Shown in pieces: positions 36,071-48,099 of a stretch of 64,000 nucleotides of DNA (positions within the stretch are counted from its first letter, which is position 1; each line of letters opens with the position of its first letter). The position numbers were made by a program, and so were the translations under genes. Location: NCBI RefSeq assembly GCF_004296935.1, contig NZ_SCVH01000105.1, positions 16,500 through 80,499 on the forward strand, read 5' to 3'. Source of the stretch: Reyranella sp. Its GTDB lineage: Bacteria > Pseudomonadota > Alphaproteobacteria > Reyranellales > Reyranellaceae. The notes beneath the pieces were generated by a model. That model was not told the DNA's origin. It made no database searches and worked only from the letters and a program-made list of their open reading frames with translations.

Positions 36071-36177
36071 TGTATCGGCCGTGTGTCGCGGACCCGGCGC
36101 TTTGTATCGTCGAAGTCGCGGGCAGGGCCCGACGATACACCGGCGACACGAACCGGCCCAATCCCGCGATACAGACG
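36071..36177. promoter_or_regulatory. Four TGTATCG sites between kinase and secreted-protein genes
   Basis: TGTATCG occurs at 36071-36077 and 36103-36109, and inverted as CGATACA at 36133-36139 and 36167-36173. Neighbouring copies are 30-34 bases apart, about three helical turns. Two of them have a second half-site (GACAC or GCACAC) 10-11 bases away, the spacing typical of OmpR-family direct repeats. This fills most of the 233-base divergent promoter region. Confidence 0.45.
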
Positions 36178-36290
36178 GCACACCAAGCCGGGTGGTGCGA
36201 CACCGCCACGACTTGGGACACGGGCATGATCCTCCCATCGACGGACCGCATGCCGCGGCTCCCGTCAAACCATGAAACGGGAGACTGACC

Positions 36291-36548
36291 ATGCTCAAGA
36301 CCATCGCGACCTTTGCCGCCCTCGCCACCCTGGCGGCCACCACCATCGCCCCGGCCCATGCCATCCGTTCGTCGCAAGGCATGAGCCTCAACGGCGTCGG
36401 CGAGAACGGCATTGGCGTCAACGGCGGCGGCAACAATGGCTTTACCACCAACGGCTTTGCCAACAACGGCGGTGGCAACAACGGCGTGGAGGACAGCTCC
36501 TCGGCCTTGTCGATCCAGGCGATCGAACTGCCGCCCGAGACCCGCTAA
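36291..36548 (+). CDS. Small secreted Asn/Gly-rich repeat protein
   Basis: 85 residues. A signal peptide MLKTIATFAALATLAATTIAPAHA is followed by a low-complexity region of NG-containing repeats (NGVGENGIGVNGGGNNG, then TNGFANNGGGNNG) and a tail ALSIQAIELPPETR. Composition suggests a surface, matrix or calcium-independent fibre-like protein; no known family is recognised. The upstream TGTATCG array suggests control by a two-component regulator. It is 61 bases from the next secreted-protein gene on the same strand. Confidence 0.7.
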   Translation: MLKTIATFAALATLAATTIAPAHAIRSSQGMSLNGVGENGIGVNGGGNNGFTTNGFANNGGGNNGVEDSSSALSIQAIELPPETR

Positions 36549-36609
36549 CCGATCCTGCGAACGGCCCGTCCTCCGCGACGGGCCGTTTCCTCTTTCAGGA
36601 GCACCCGCC

Positions 36610-37377
36610 ATGCGCCACTCGATCCTCGCCCTTCTTGCCTTGCTGTGCGCCGCTGCGGCGCCAGCCGTCGCCCGGCCGGCCCCCCAGGTGACGGTCGAGG
36701 GCACCGAGTTCGTGGCGGCCTTGGCCGATGGCCGCGTCCTGCGCAGCCGCGACCTGGTGGGCGCCGTGCTCGACGCACGCTTTGCCGGCCGGCCGGTGCG
36801 GATCCGCATCGCCGCGGTCGAGCCCGATCCCGACGACCGCAGCGGCACCGTCTGGCTGCATACGCTGGAACAGACCGATGCCGACGGCGCCTGGACCAAT
36901 TTCTGCACCGCCGGCCCCGACGGCCGCCGCCAGGGCTTCCCCCTGGAAGGTGGTCCGAACGGCATTGAACTCAGCTGCACGTCGGGCGCGATCGCCAAGT
37001 GCGTGCGCTTCGGCTACCGCCGCTGGAGCGCGGCCGCCGATGGTGCGGCGCTGGCGCCACTGCATGCGGCCTGCGTGCGCATGGTGCGCGGCGACTACGG
37101 CGGCGCCGACCGGCCGTGGACCAAGGACGGCATGCGCATCGACATGTACGACGATCACGGCGTGCAGGTGCCCGACAATTCACCCGACGATGTCTTCGAG
37201 GCGGGCTGGAGCCCCAAGGGCGCGGTCTGCGTCCACCATGTGCGCGTCAAGGAGAACACCACCCTGGCCGAACTCGAGGCGCGCTATCCGGCGCTGCGTG
37301 GCCGCACTGGCGAGGTCTGCACCGAGGCCTTCGCCCGCACCCATGGCGCCGTTTTGTTCAATCGGTCCAGGCCCTGA
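36610..37377 (+). CDS. Secreted protein with ADYC-like domain
   Basis: 255 residues with a signal peptide cut near residue 21 (APAVARPAP). The mature protein has several cysteines (NFCTAGPDG, IELSCTSGAIAKCVRFGYRRW, HAACVRMVRGDYGG). The segment ACVRMVRGDY...DGMRIDMYDDHGVQ resembles the ADYC domain, although the eponymous ADYC reads GDYG here. The cysteines are probably disulfide-bonded in the periplasm. Function unknown. It is probably cotranscribed with the upstream secreted repeat protein. Confidence 0.72.
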   Translation: MRHSILALLALLCAAAAPAVARPAPQVTVEGTEFVAALADGRVLRSRDLVGAVLDARFAGRPVRIRIAAVEPDPDDRSGTVWLHTLEQTDADGAWTNFCTAGPDGRRQGFPLEGGPNGIELSCTSGAIAKCVRFGYRRWSAAADGAALAPLHAACVRMVRGDYGGADRPWTKDGMRIDMYDDHGVQVPDNSPDDVFEAGWSPKGAVCVHHVRVKENTTLAELEARYPALRGRTGEVCTEAFARTHGAVLFNRSRP

Positions 37378-37426
37378 TTGCCGTTTGCCCCGTGTCGGCG
37401 TGTGCTAGGCTGATGTCGGGGGAGAG

Positions 37427-38134
37427 ATGGATAAGCGTCAGCATATTGTCGTTGTCGAGGACGAACCGGCCCAGCGCCAGCTTCTGCTCGATTACCTGAG
37501 CAAGCAGGGCTACCGCGTTACCGGCTTCGAATCGGGCGTGGGTCTGCGCCGCCTGGTCGAGCGCGAGTTGCCGGCGCTGGTGCTCCTCGATGTCGGCCTG
37601 CCCGGCGAGGACGGCTTCGCCATCGCCCGCTGGCTGCGCGAGAAGAGCGGCAAGGTCTGCATCATCATGGTGACGGCGGCCGGCGACACGGTCGACCGCG
37701 TGGTCGGCCTCGAGACCGGCGCCGACGACTACATTCCCAAGCCGTTCGACCCGCGCGAGCTTCTGGCCCGCATCAAGAGTGTGCTGCGCCGGTCCGGTGG
37801 CGCGGTGACGACCAGCAGCGGTCCGCGTGTGCGCATGGGCCGACGCGTCCTCGACCTCGACAAGCGCGTGCTGGTCGATGCCGACGGGACTGAGGAGGCG
37901 CTGGCCGCCAGCGAATTCGACCTGCTCAAGCTCTTTGCCGAGAACCCCAACCGGCCGCTGGCGCGCGACTGGCTGCTGGAGACGGTCGGCCATCGCGAGA
38001 TGGAAGTGTTCGACCGCGCCATCGATCTGCGGATCACCCGGCTCCGCCGCAAGATCGAGAAGGACGCCGCCCATCCCGAGGCGATCCGCACCGTGCGCGG
38101 CGTCGGTTATATGTTCGTACCGCCCAAGGAATAG
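37427..38134 (+). CDS. OmpR-family response regulator
   Basis: A 235-residue two-domain regulator. The receiver domain has the acidic pair in VVVEDEPAQRQLL, the phospho-acceptor Asp in ALVLLDVGLPGEDGFAIA, the conserved Thr in IIMVTAAGD and Lys in DYIPKPFDPRELLARI. The C-terminal winged helix includes VFDRAIDLRITRLRRKIE and VRGVGYMFVP. No classical kinase gene is adjacent. The multi-PAS hybrid kinase 1.4 kb upstream with an HPt domain could feed it. Its stop is 3 bases from the SOS box of recA. Confidence 0.94.
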   Translation: MDKRQHIVVVEDEPAQRQLLLDYLSKQGYRVTGFESGVGLRRLVERELPALVLLDVGLPGEDGFAIARWLREKSGKVCIIMVTAAGDTVDRVVGLETGADDYIPKPFDPRELLARIKSVLRRSGGAVTTSSGPRVRMGRRVLDLDKRVLVDADGTEEALAASEFDLLKLFAENPNRPLARDWLLETVGHREMEVFDRAIDLRITRLRRKIEKDAAHPEAIRTVRGVGYMFVPPKE

Positions 38135-38137
38135 GCG

Positions 38138-38152
38138 GAACAATACTAGAAC
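38138..38152. promoter_or_regulatory. LexA box (alphaproteobacterial SOS box) upstream of recA
   Basis: GAAC (38138-38141), seven bases, GAAC (38149-38152) matches the alphaproteobacterial LexA consensus GTTC-N7-GTTC read on the other strand. It lies 144 bases before the recA ATG, immediately after the response-regulator stop. Confidence 0.75.
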
Positions 38153-38205
38153 TTGTGTCAATAAGATAAATTAAATCAGGGGGTTATTTACCCTCTTGCC
38201 GGCTG

Positions 38206-38220
38206 GAACAAAATAGGTAC
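38206..38220. promoter_or_regulatory. Degenerate second LexA box overlapping a recA promoter
   Basis: GAAC (38206-38209), seven bases, GTAC (38217-38220): one mismatch to the SOS box. It overlaps the spacer and -10 of a possible promoter (TTGCCG 38196-38201, 16 bases, TACATT 38218-38223), where LexA binding would block polymerase. Confidence 0.45.
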
Positions 38221-38296
38221 ATTGGCGCTCTACCCGCTGCGGACTTATCCGCATTGCTGCTCCTGACAGGGCCGTGGGACAACGAGGAGAGAGCCA

Positions 38297-39370
<1,074 letters not shown>

Positions 39371-39448
39371 TCGCCTCGTCGTCTCCCTCATGGGCTTCAG
39401 TCGAAATTAAAGAGTCTTAGCGGCCCCGATCCCCTGTCTCGGGTCCCC

Positions 39449-39640
39449 GGGCGGTGTTGCTCCCCCACGCGCAACACCGCCCACTTTCTCGCCCGCGCCC
39501 AGGCGCGGGCGAGAAAGTGGGGCGGGCGTCAGCGCTTGTAATCAAGCGCGGGAGCCCGCACGGCGCAGAATGAATATGGCAGGCGCCTTCGTCTTTTCTG
39601 CACGGCGTGAGCTCTCGCGCTTGATTACAAGCGCTGACGC
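39449..39640. repeat. Nested inverted repeats downstream of recA
   Basis: Three successive elements. GGGCGGTGTTGC pairs across 39449-39460/39471-39482. A 20-bp perfect inverted repeat spans 39480-39499/39502-39521 with a 2-base loop. A 25-bp perfect inverted repeat spans 39526-39550/39616-39640 with a 65-base spacer, extending to about 30 bp with one mismatch. The last arm ends one base before the stop codon of the convergent gene. Together they fill most of the 270-base gap and could terminate recA and the convergent gene. Confidence 0.8.
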
Positions 39641-40354
39641 TCACCTTTTTCGAGCGCCGATGGCGCTCAAAAAACGCTGTACCCACTCGGGTCCTGTCCG
39701 CCGCACGCTTTTGCGTGGGCGGGTCGCGGCCCACGCCATCAGGCCGGCGAGCGGAAACCAGTCCTCGCTCTCGTCCTGCAGGCTCCGCGCGGCCATCGAC
39801 ACCTTGGGCACGGCGACCGGCGTCACGCCTTCCTGGGCCGGGCCGGCGCAGAGCTCGGCCGGCGAGGTCACGAGATACTCGCGACACACCAGCGGCCGCT
39901 CCGGATGGATCGAGCAGCTTTCCTCCTCGAGGAACGGGCAGGGGATGGCGAGCGCGAAGTAGGCCAGCGACAGTTCGCGGTCGCTCTTCTGTCCGCGCGC
40001 CGCGAGGCCGGCACCGTCGAGGGCCGCCTCGGCCGCGGCGAAGCGGGCGTGCAGCGTCGCGCGGCGTTCCCCGGGCATGGCCTCGATCAGCGCCAGCAAC
40101 CGTTCTCCCTCCGTGCGCGAGACCGGCACGAGCTGACGGCAGCAGGCGCCGCAGCCCTTGCGGCAGGAGATCGTCTCTCCGCTCTTCTTGAGGCCCGCCT
40201 CGGCCGCGTCGACCACCGCGTTCACCAGCCCCTGCAGTGCGGGCACGATGTCGGCCGCGGCCACCGGACTAGAGGGCACGGTGATCGGGTGGACGATCCG
40301 GAGATCGCCCACGGTGAGCCTCAGAGTGGCGGTAGAATGGGCCTCGGCGGCCAT
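39641..40354 (-). CDS. YkgJ-type zinc/iron cysteine-cluster protein
   Basis: A 237-residue protein with the cysteine pattern [16 protein letters not shown] and, further on, [26 protein letters not shown]. This is the signature of the YkgJ (CxxCxxCC) family, thought to bind a metal or iron-sulfur cluster. Its biochemical role is unknown. Start ATG 40354 is preferred over the in-frame ATG at 40396, which would leave only 14 bases to alaS. It is divergent from alaS. Confidence 0.85.
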   Translation of the reverse strand: MAAEAHSTATLRLTVGDLRIVHPITVPSSPVAAADIVPALQGLVNAVVDAAEAGLKKSGETISCRKGCGACCRQLVPVSRTEGERLLALIEAMPGERRATLHARFAAAEAALDGAGLAARGQKSDRELSLAYFALAIPCPFLEEESCSIHPERPLVCREYLVTSPAELCAGPAQEGVTPVAVPKVSMAARSLQDESEDWFPLAGLMAWAATRPRKSVRRTGPEWVQRFLSAIGARKR

Positions 40355-40410
40355 TTCCGGACGGTTCCCTGTTCTGGACTTGGGCAGCAGGCGCACGCTA
40401 CAAGGCCCGC

Positions 40411-43085
<2,675 letters not shown>

Positions 43086-43089
<4 letters not shown>

Positions 43090-43436
43090 AGCGGTTCGCT
43101 CTCCTGATCGCGCCCCTCGTCGCCGCAGCGCTGCTGCTTGGCGGCTGCGGCCAGAAGGGCCTGCCGAAGGACGACGCCCAGGCAGCGCAGTACGCCAAGG
43201 ACGAGCAGGCCTGTCGGGCGCAGGTGCGCCAGACCGCGCAGAGCGAGCGCAACATCGAGGACCAGCGTCGCGCCACCTTCGAGGGCGAGCGCGAGCGCTT
43301 CGGCCAGCAGGGCCTCTACACGACCATGGCCAACCAGGGCTACACCAACAACTTCGACCGGCTGCTCGCGAGCTGCATGGAAAACCGCGGCTGGACGCCG
43401 AAGAAGACCTCGATCTTCCCCAAGCTGAGCTGGTAG
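43086..43436 (+). CDS. Small lipoprotein, hypothetical
   Basis: 116 residues with a lipobox LLLGGC (modified Cys21). The mature part is charged and helical ([34 protein letters not shown]) and has a conserved-looking end, [19 protein letters not shown]. The two extra cysteines may form a disulfide. It is coupled to alaS by a 4-base overlap, so it is co-expressed, but no functional link is known. Confidence 0.78.
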
Positions 43437-43657
43437 CCGCCGGACATCGGGCGTTCCCATCCTGAGTCGATCGGCGACACAGAAGGAGAGGGCCAAGCCC
43501 TTGATCCGCCGTCACAACATCGGGAACGGATCGGACTCGGCCTGGCTGATGGTGCCCCAGCGACCGAGCTGGCGCAGGAAGGCGACGCGCAGTCGGCCCG
43601 GCGTGTGCCGCTTGGGCGGGCCGGCGAGTGCGCGGCGGAGCGAGTCGGGCGCCGCCG
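43437..43657 (-). pseudogene. Gap with possible C-terminal gene remnant
   Basis: No complete gene fits this 221-base gap. On the minus strand about 45 codons ending at TGA 43512-43514 read protein-like (TPGRLRVAFLRQLGRWGTISQA, then ESDPFPML), but there is no start codon near and the frame differs from the cyclase gene that ends at 43658. It may be the tail of a lost gene, or chance. Confidence 0.2.
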
Positions 43658-44638
43658 CTATGGCGCGGCCTTGATCTCGGCGAGGCGGATTTCGGCCAGG
43701 GCCTTGAACTCGCCCTCGGGATATTTCTCCAGGTAGGCGCCGAGCGAGGCCGGGTTGTCGCTTTCGCGCACCGAATCCCAGAACGCCAGCTCGACCTCGC
43801 GGTCCTGCGGATCGCGCATGCCGCCCTGGGCCGAGGCGAACTCGTCGAGGCGGGTCTGCGCCAGGGTGGCGAAGCTGCCCTCGGGATACTGTTCGAGATA
43901 GGCCTCGTAGTCGGCGGGGCGGACGCTCTCCTTGATCGACGCCCAGAACACGATCTCGACCGACTGCTGCTCGGCCTGTGTCGGTTCAGAGGGCGTCGGT
44001 TCGGCCGGCGGCGTCTCGACCGACAATTGTTCCGCCGGCGGCTTCTCCGCGTCGCCATCGGCGGCGTCGGGCAGCAGGCGGAAGACGCGGATCGGCTGGG
44101 CGATGTTCTTGACCGTCTGCTCGCCCAGGTCGGCGAAGCCGTAGGGCACCTTGTGGCGGATGTGGTCGCGCACGCCGCGCGAGATGCAGATGCCGCCGGC
44201 CTCGGCCAGCCCCTCGAGGCGGGCCGCGATATTGACGCCGTCGCCGAAGATGTCGGCGTCCTTCACCATGACGTCGCCGACATTGATGCCGATGCGGAAA
44301 TGCATGCGCTTGTCTGCGGCCAGGGCCGCGTTGGCCACTCCGAGGTCGCGCTGGATCTCGACGGCGCAATCGACGGCGGCGAAGACGCTGGCGAATTCGG
44401 CCAGGATGCTGTCGCCGGCGGTGCCGCAGATCCGCCCGGCATGCCGCGCGATCAGCGCATCGGTGACGGCGCGGTGCGCCGACAGCGTCGCCAGCGTGCC
44501 TTCCTCGTCGGTCCCCATCAGGCGGCTGTAGCCCTCGATGTCGGCGGCGAGGATGGCGATCAGCTTGCGTTCGAGCGGCGGCGCTTCCATGTCGGGACGT
44601 TCTCCGGCGGTGTCTTCGTCATTTCCTGAAGCGACCAT
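43658..44638 (-). CDS. Class III adenylate/guanylate cyclase with two C-terminal FW repeats
   Basis: 326 residues. The catalytic domain (about 25-190) has metal-binding Asp33 in [14 protein letters not shown] and Asp76 in [10 protein letters not shown], plus [28 protein letters not shown] Pro/Glu-rich linker (about 192-226) follows. Two repeats of about 37 residues (228-264 and 282-319) share FWxSxxES, then AYLExYPEGxFxxLAxxRL. These repeats often accompany cyclase and caspase-like proteins and probably mediate protein contact. No membrane helix is seen. It likely makes cAMP; the activating signal is unknown. Confidence 0.88.
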   Translation of the reverse strand: MVASGNDEDTAGERPDMEAPPLERKLIAILAADIEGYSRLMGTDEEGTLATLSAHRAVTDALIARHAGRICGTAGDSILAEFASVFAAVDCAVEIQRDLGVANAALAADKRMHFRIGINVGDVMVKDADIFGDGVNIAARLEGLAEAGGICISRGVRDHIRHKVPYGFADLGEQTVKNIAQPIRVFRLLPDAADGDAEKPPAEQLSVETPPAEPTPSEPTQAEQQSVEIVFWASIKESVRPADYEAYLEQYPEGSFATLAQTRLDEFASAQGGMRDPQDREVELAFWDSVRESDNPASLGAYLEKYPEGEFKALAEIRLAEIKAAP

Positions 44639-44727
44639 GCGGACACCCGGGCACCACGCTAACGCCGCCGGGGAGCCGCCGGTTCCCGGCCCTTGCCGGA
44701 GCGCCGCGCCTGACGGAAAGTTTCGCC

Positions 44728-45456
44728 ATGAAAGCCCTGCTTCCCTTGCTGTTCCTGCTGTGCAGCCTCGCGCCCGCCGCCCTCACGCAACCTGCCTGGG
44801 CGCGCGACGAACTGGTGACGTCGGCCCGCACCGCCGGCGGCGAGACCGTTCCCTATGTGCTCACGACCAAAGGCGGCACACCGGCCTACGCCGTCATCCT
44901 GATGCCGGGCGGCTCGGGGGTGATGAATCCCCGGATGCAGAACGGCAAGCTGGCGTTCGGCTTCGGCGGCAATTTCCTCATCCGCTCGCGCGAGCTGTTC
45001 GCCGACGGCCGCTTCGTCGCCGCCTCGACCGACGCGACTTCGACGCCGGCGCGCATTCTGGCGATCGCCCAGGATCTCCAGCGCCGCTACGGCGGGGTCG
45101 CGATCTACGTGATCGGTACCAGCCGCAGCACCGAGGCGACGATGCTGCTGGCGGCGCCGCTCGACGGACAGGTGGCGGGCTTCGTCCATACCTCGTCGAT
45201 GAACGGCATCGCGGGCTTCGATCCGCGCAAATACAAGAGCCGCCACCTCGTCGTCTATCACCGCATGGACGCCTGCCGCGTCACCAAACCGTCGTCCAGC
45301 GCATCATCGCGCGCGAGCTACGGCACCGAGACGATCGAGATGGAGGGCGGCATCTCGACCGGCGACGATTGCGAGGCGTACTCCTATCATGGCTACAACG
45401 GCATCGAGGCGGTGACCGTCGAGCGCATCAAGGCGTGGATCGTGGCCGGGAAGTAG
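44728..45456 (+). CDS. Secreted alpha/beta-hydrolase-fold protein
   Basis: 242 residues. A signal peptide ends near AWA (residues 23-25). [11 protein letters not shown] gives the oxyanion-hole region, and GTSRS (residues 130-134) is a nucleophile elbow with Ser132. The second half has CRVTKPSSS and [26 protein letters not shown], where His in YHGY is the likely catalytic His. It is a periplasmic or secreted hydrolase of unknown substrate. It is divergent from the cyclase gene with an 89-base gap. Confidence 0.8.
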   Translation: MKALLPLLFLLCSLAPAALTQPAWARDELVTSARTAGGETVPYVLTTKGGTPAYAVILMPGGSGVMNPRMQNGKLAFGFGGNFLIRSRELFADGRFVAASTDATSTPARILAIAQDLQRRYGGVAIYVIGTSRSTEATMLLAAPLDGQVAGFVHTSSMNGIAGFDPRKYKSRHLVVYHRMDACRVTKPSSSASSRASYGTETIEMEGGISTGDDCEAYSYHGYNGIEAVTVERIKAWIVAGK

Positions 45457-45531
45457 AATTTTTCCGACGAGAACAGGTCGCTTCTTCGCCGCCCTGGAGC
45501 GAGATGAGCCTAGGTCTGTCTCACCCTGCCA

Positions 45532-45638
45532 CCTCACCCTGAGGAGGCGCGCAGCGCCATCTCGAAGGGTGGCTGACAGACGTGGTCCGTGTGGCCCATG
45601 CTTCGAGACACTCGCTGCGCTCGTTCCTCAGCATGAGG
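45532..45638. repeat. Dispersed palindromic repeat (CCTCA-CCTGAGGAG type), copy 2
   Basis: Left arm CCTCACCCTGAGGAG at 45532-45546 and a diverged right arm at 45624-45638. The inner structure is like copy 1 at 29738-29848. It fills most of the gap between the hydrolase gene and the OmpA lipoprotein gene. Confidence 0.75.
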
Positions 45639-45708
45639 ATTGCTTGCGAGATGGACCTGAAGTCATCACGCTCTGGATGACTGGGGACGAGATCCTGAGC
45701 GCAGACAG

Positions 45709-45732
45709 AAAAAAGGCGGCCTGTCGGCCGCC
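45709..45732 (-). terminator. Rho-independent terminator of the OmpA-family gene
   Basis: On the minus strand GGCGGCC, loop GACA, GGCCGCC, then TTTTTT (45714-45709). It lies 21 bases after the stop of the OmpA lipoprotein gene and is the clearest intrinsic terminator in the window. Confidence 0.88.
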
Positions 45733-45753
45733 TTTCTTCCGTGATGCAGGGGC

Positions 45754-46428
45754 CTAGTAAGGCGCCGTGTAGGGCTGGCCGGGCCAACGGTAGCCCGGCG
45801 CCGGCAGCGGCAGCTTGTTGTCGATATGAGCCTTCTCGAGCGTCTCGATGCCCTCGGCGTAGCGGCCGGATTCGCACTGGGCGATGGCGGCGGCTTCCGG
45901 CGTATCGGTCCGCGCGGTACGGAACTGGCGCCACTTGTCGCTCAGCGCCTTACAGTAGGCCGCCGGATCGCGGAAGATCGCCGGGACGGCAACCTGGCCG
46001 TCCATCACGATCTCGACGCGACGGTTCTGCGGCTCGCGCACGCCGTCGCCGGTGGCGACCAGCGGCGATGCCTCGCCGCGGCCGATCACGGAGATCGACT
46101 GGGCCGGCACGCCGTTCTGGACGAGAGCGTCCTTCACGGTGTTGGCGCGACGGAGCGACAGCGCCATGTTGTAGGCCTCGGGACCCGACGTATCGGTATG
46201 TCCGGTGGCGGTGACGCGGGCGCTGCCGCGCGTCTTGTAGGCCTGGGCGGCCTGCTGGATCGTGCTCACCGCCTGGGCCGACAGGTTCGAACGGTCCCAA
46301 TCGAAGAACACCATGAACGAGGTCGGCGGCGGCGGCGGCGGAGGCGGCGGAGCTGCCTGTGGCGGCGGGCTATCGCACGCCCCCAAGAGTAACGCGGCGA
46401 TACCGGCAACGAGCAGCTTCTTTAGCAT
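45754..46428 (-). CDS. OmpA/Pal-family lipoprotein
   Basis: 224 residues. Lipobox LLLGAC with Cys18 is followed by a run of prolines (residues about 21-35), then an OmpA peptidoglycan-binding domain (FMVFFDWDRSNLSAQAV; ATGHTDTSGPEAYNMALSLRRANTVKDAL; GEASPL; REPQNRRVEIVM). An extra C-terminal region of about 85 residues (YCKALSDKWRQF; YAEGIETLEKA) is not part of the standard domain. It probably links the outer membrane to peptidoglycan. No Tol genes are adjacent, so it is not the principal Pal. A strong terminator follows. Confidence 0.9.
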   Translation of the reverse strand: MLKKLLVAGIAALLLGACDSPPPQAAPPPPPPPPPTSFMVFFDWDRSNLSAQAVSTIQQAAQAYKTRGSARVTATGHTDTSGPEAYNMALSLRRANTVKDALVQNGVPAQSISVIGRGEASPLVATGDGVREPQNRRVEIVMDGQVAVPAIFRDPAAYCKALSDKWRQFRTARTDTPEAAAIAQCESGRYAEGIETLEKAHIDNKLPLPAPGYRWPGQPYTAPY

Positions 46429-46843
46429 GAGTGAATCCCCTCAAGGTTGCGGACCGAGTCTGAAAGACCCGGTCACTGAGAGGTCAAACGCCTCATTTCG
46501 GGCAAGGTTCCCGGAGGCTGCGCGTTTTGAGTGGAGAGAGCCGGCCTGGCGAAGGTGGAGCCCGCCCAATCGTAGGCCGGGCGGGCTCCGGGCCCATCGC
46601 ACATCGGGGGGATGTCCGAAAGATACGGGCCCTGTCGTGGACAACGCCGGACGAGGGCGATGGTTGCAGGGCCATGGACATGACAGGAGAGGACAACAAA
46701 AGGCCCGCAACGGCAAAGCCGGGCGGGCCTCGACCCGCCGGTACATCCGCGGACGGGTCGGTTGGAGCGTCGTGCTCCTGGAGCGTCGTGCTCCGGCGAT
46801 GAAACGCCTGTAATCGCCGGAAGGTTGCCGGGCCTGCTGGCCG
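46429..46843. other. 415-base intergenic region with GC-rich palindromes
   Basis: No convincing gene is seen. The region holds GGAGCCCGCCC/GGGCGGGCTCC (near 46557-46588), other short palindromes, and a tandem pair of 16-base units TGGAGCGTCGTGCTCC at 46763-46778 and 46779-46794, each with complementary ends. Promoter elements for the OmpA gene should lie at the left end. Confidence 0.5.
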
Positions 46844-47821
46844 CTATTCAGCCTTGATGCCGGCGACCTTGATGACCTTCGCCCACTTTTCGGTGGCCTC
46901 CGCGACGATCTTCCCGAATTCGGCCGGGCTGCCTCCGGTCGGCGTGCCGCCCAGCTCGACGATCCGGCCCTTGATCTTGGGGTCGGCGAGGGCGGCGTTG
47001 AGCTGCTTGTTCAGCAGATCGACGATGTCGGCCGGGGTGCCCTTGGCCACGCTGACGCCGGCAAAGCCGCTGGCCTCGTAGCCCGGCACGAACTCGGCAA
47101 TCGTCGGAACGTCCGGCAGCACGTCCAGACGGGCCGCGGGCGTTACCGCCAAGGCGCGCAGCTTGCCGGACTTGATCTGCGGGATCGATTCCGAGATGGG
47201 CGCGAAGATCACCTGGACGTGGCCGGCGAGCAGATCGGCGACCGCCGGCGCGCCGCCCTTGTAGGGGACGTGGACCAGGTTAGCCCCGGTCATCATCTTG
47301 AAGAGTTCGCAGGTGATGTTCTGCGGCGTGCCCTGGCCGGCCGATCCGTAGTTGATCTTGCCCGGGTTGGCCTTGGCATAGGCGATGAGCTCGGGCAGCG
47401 TCTTGGCGGGGACCGACGGATTAACCACGACGACGTAGGCCAGCCGCGCGAGGTAGATGACCGGCGCGAAGTCGCGGATGAAGTCGAAACCGAGATTGGT
47501 GTAGAGCGCGGGATTGATCGCATTCGGCGTCACGGTCAGCAGCAGCGTGTAGCCATCGGCGGGTGACTTGGCGACCATCTCGGTTCCGATGCTGCCGCTG
47601 GCGCCGGGCTTGTTCTCGACGAGGAATTGCTGGCCGAGGCGCTCCGTCAGGAAGTCGCTCATCAGGCGCGCCATGATGTCGGTCGCCCCGCCGGCGGGAA
47701 AGCCGACGACGATGCGTGCCGGCCGTGACGGATAGGCTTGCGCCCGCGCGATGCCGGGCAGGGCTGGCAAGGCGGCGGCACCTGCGGCCAGATGCACGAA
47801 TGAGCGGCGGGGAAATTTCAT
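46844..47821 (-). CDS. Bug/TctC-family periplasmic solute-binding protein
   Basis: 325 residues. The signal peptide is MKFPRRSFVHLAAGAAALPALPGIARA, with an RR pair and cleavage after ARA. Signatures include YPSRPARIVVGFPAGGATDIMARLM, FLVENKPGASGSIGTEMVAKSPADGYT and VHVPYKGGAPAVADLLAGHVQ. It binds an unknown carboxylate. Like the other Bug gene in the window it has no transporter membrane genes beside it. Start ATG 47821 is chosen; an in-frame extension upstream lacks a signal peptide. Confidence 0.92.
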   Translation of the reverse strand: MKFPRRSFVHLAAGAAALPALPGIARAQAYPSRPARIVVGFPAGGATDIMARLMSDFLTERLGQQFLVENKPGASGSIGTEMVAKSPADGYTLLLTVTPNAINPALYTNLGFDFIRDFAPVIYLARLAYVVVVNPSVPAKTLPELIAYAKANPGKINYGSAGQGTPQNITCELFKMMTGANLVHVPYKGGAPAVADLLAGHVQVIFAPISESIPQIKSGKLRALAVTPAARLDVLPDVPTIAEFVPGYEASGFAGVSVAKGTPADIVDLLNKQLNAALADPKIKGRIVELGGTPTGGSPAEFGKIVAEATEKWAKVIKVAGIKAE

Positions 47822-48099
47822 GAGGCTGCCTCCACAGTTTGCGCGATGACCCGGATACGCAACTCTACTGGACGCCCTACGGGAACAGCCTACATCCGTC
47901 TTGCGAGGAGGCGGAAGAGGCCAAGGCCGCCTCCTGGCGCCTGACACATCGCGCCATTTCGCTGCGCGGCGGAATCGGGCCGCCGTCGGGGTGCCGCCGG
48001 CATGCGCCATCGCTGCACGTCACGAGGGGCGATGTCAGGGGACGACGTCATCGGGTACGATCGGCGAAGCACTGGGGCGAACACGGGCCGGGAAACAGA

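Noticed and set aside
31681-36288. Open plus-strand frame of about 1535 codons
   Set aside because: Antisense of the hybrid kinase. GC-rich codon bias opens the complementary frame; no domains appear.
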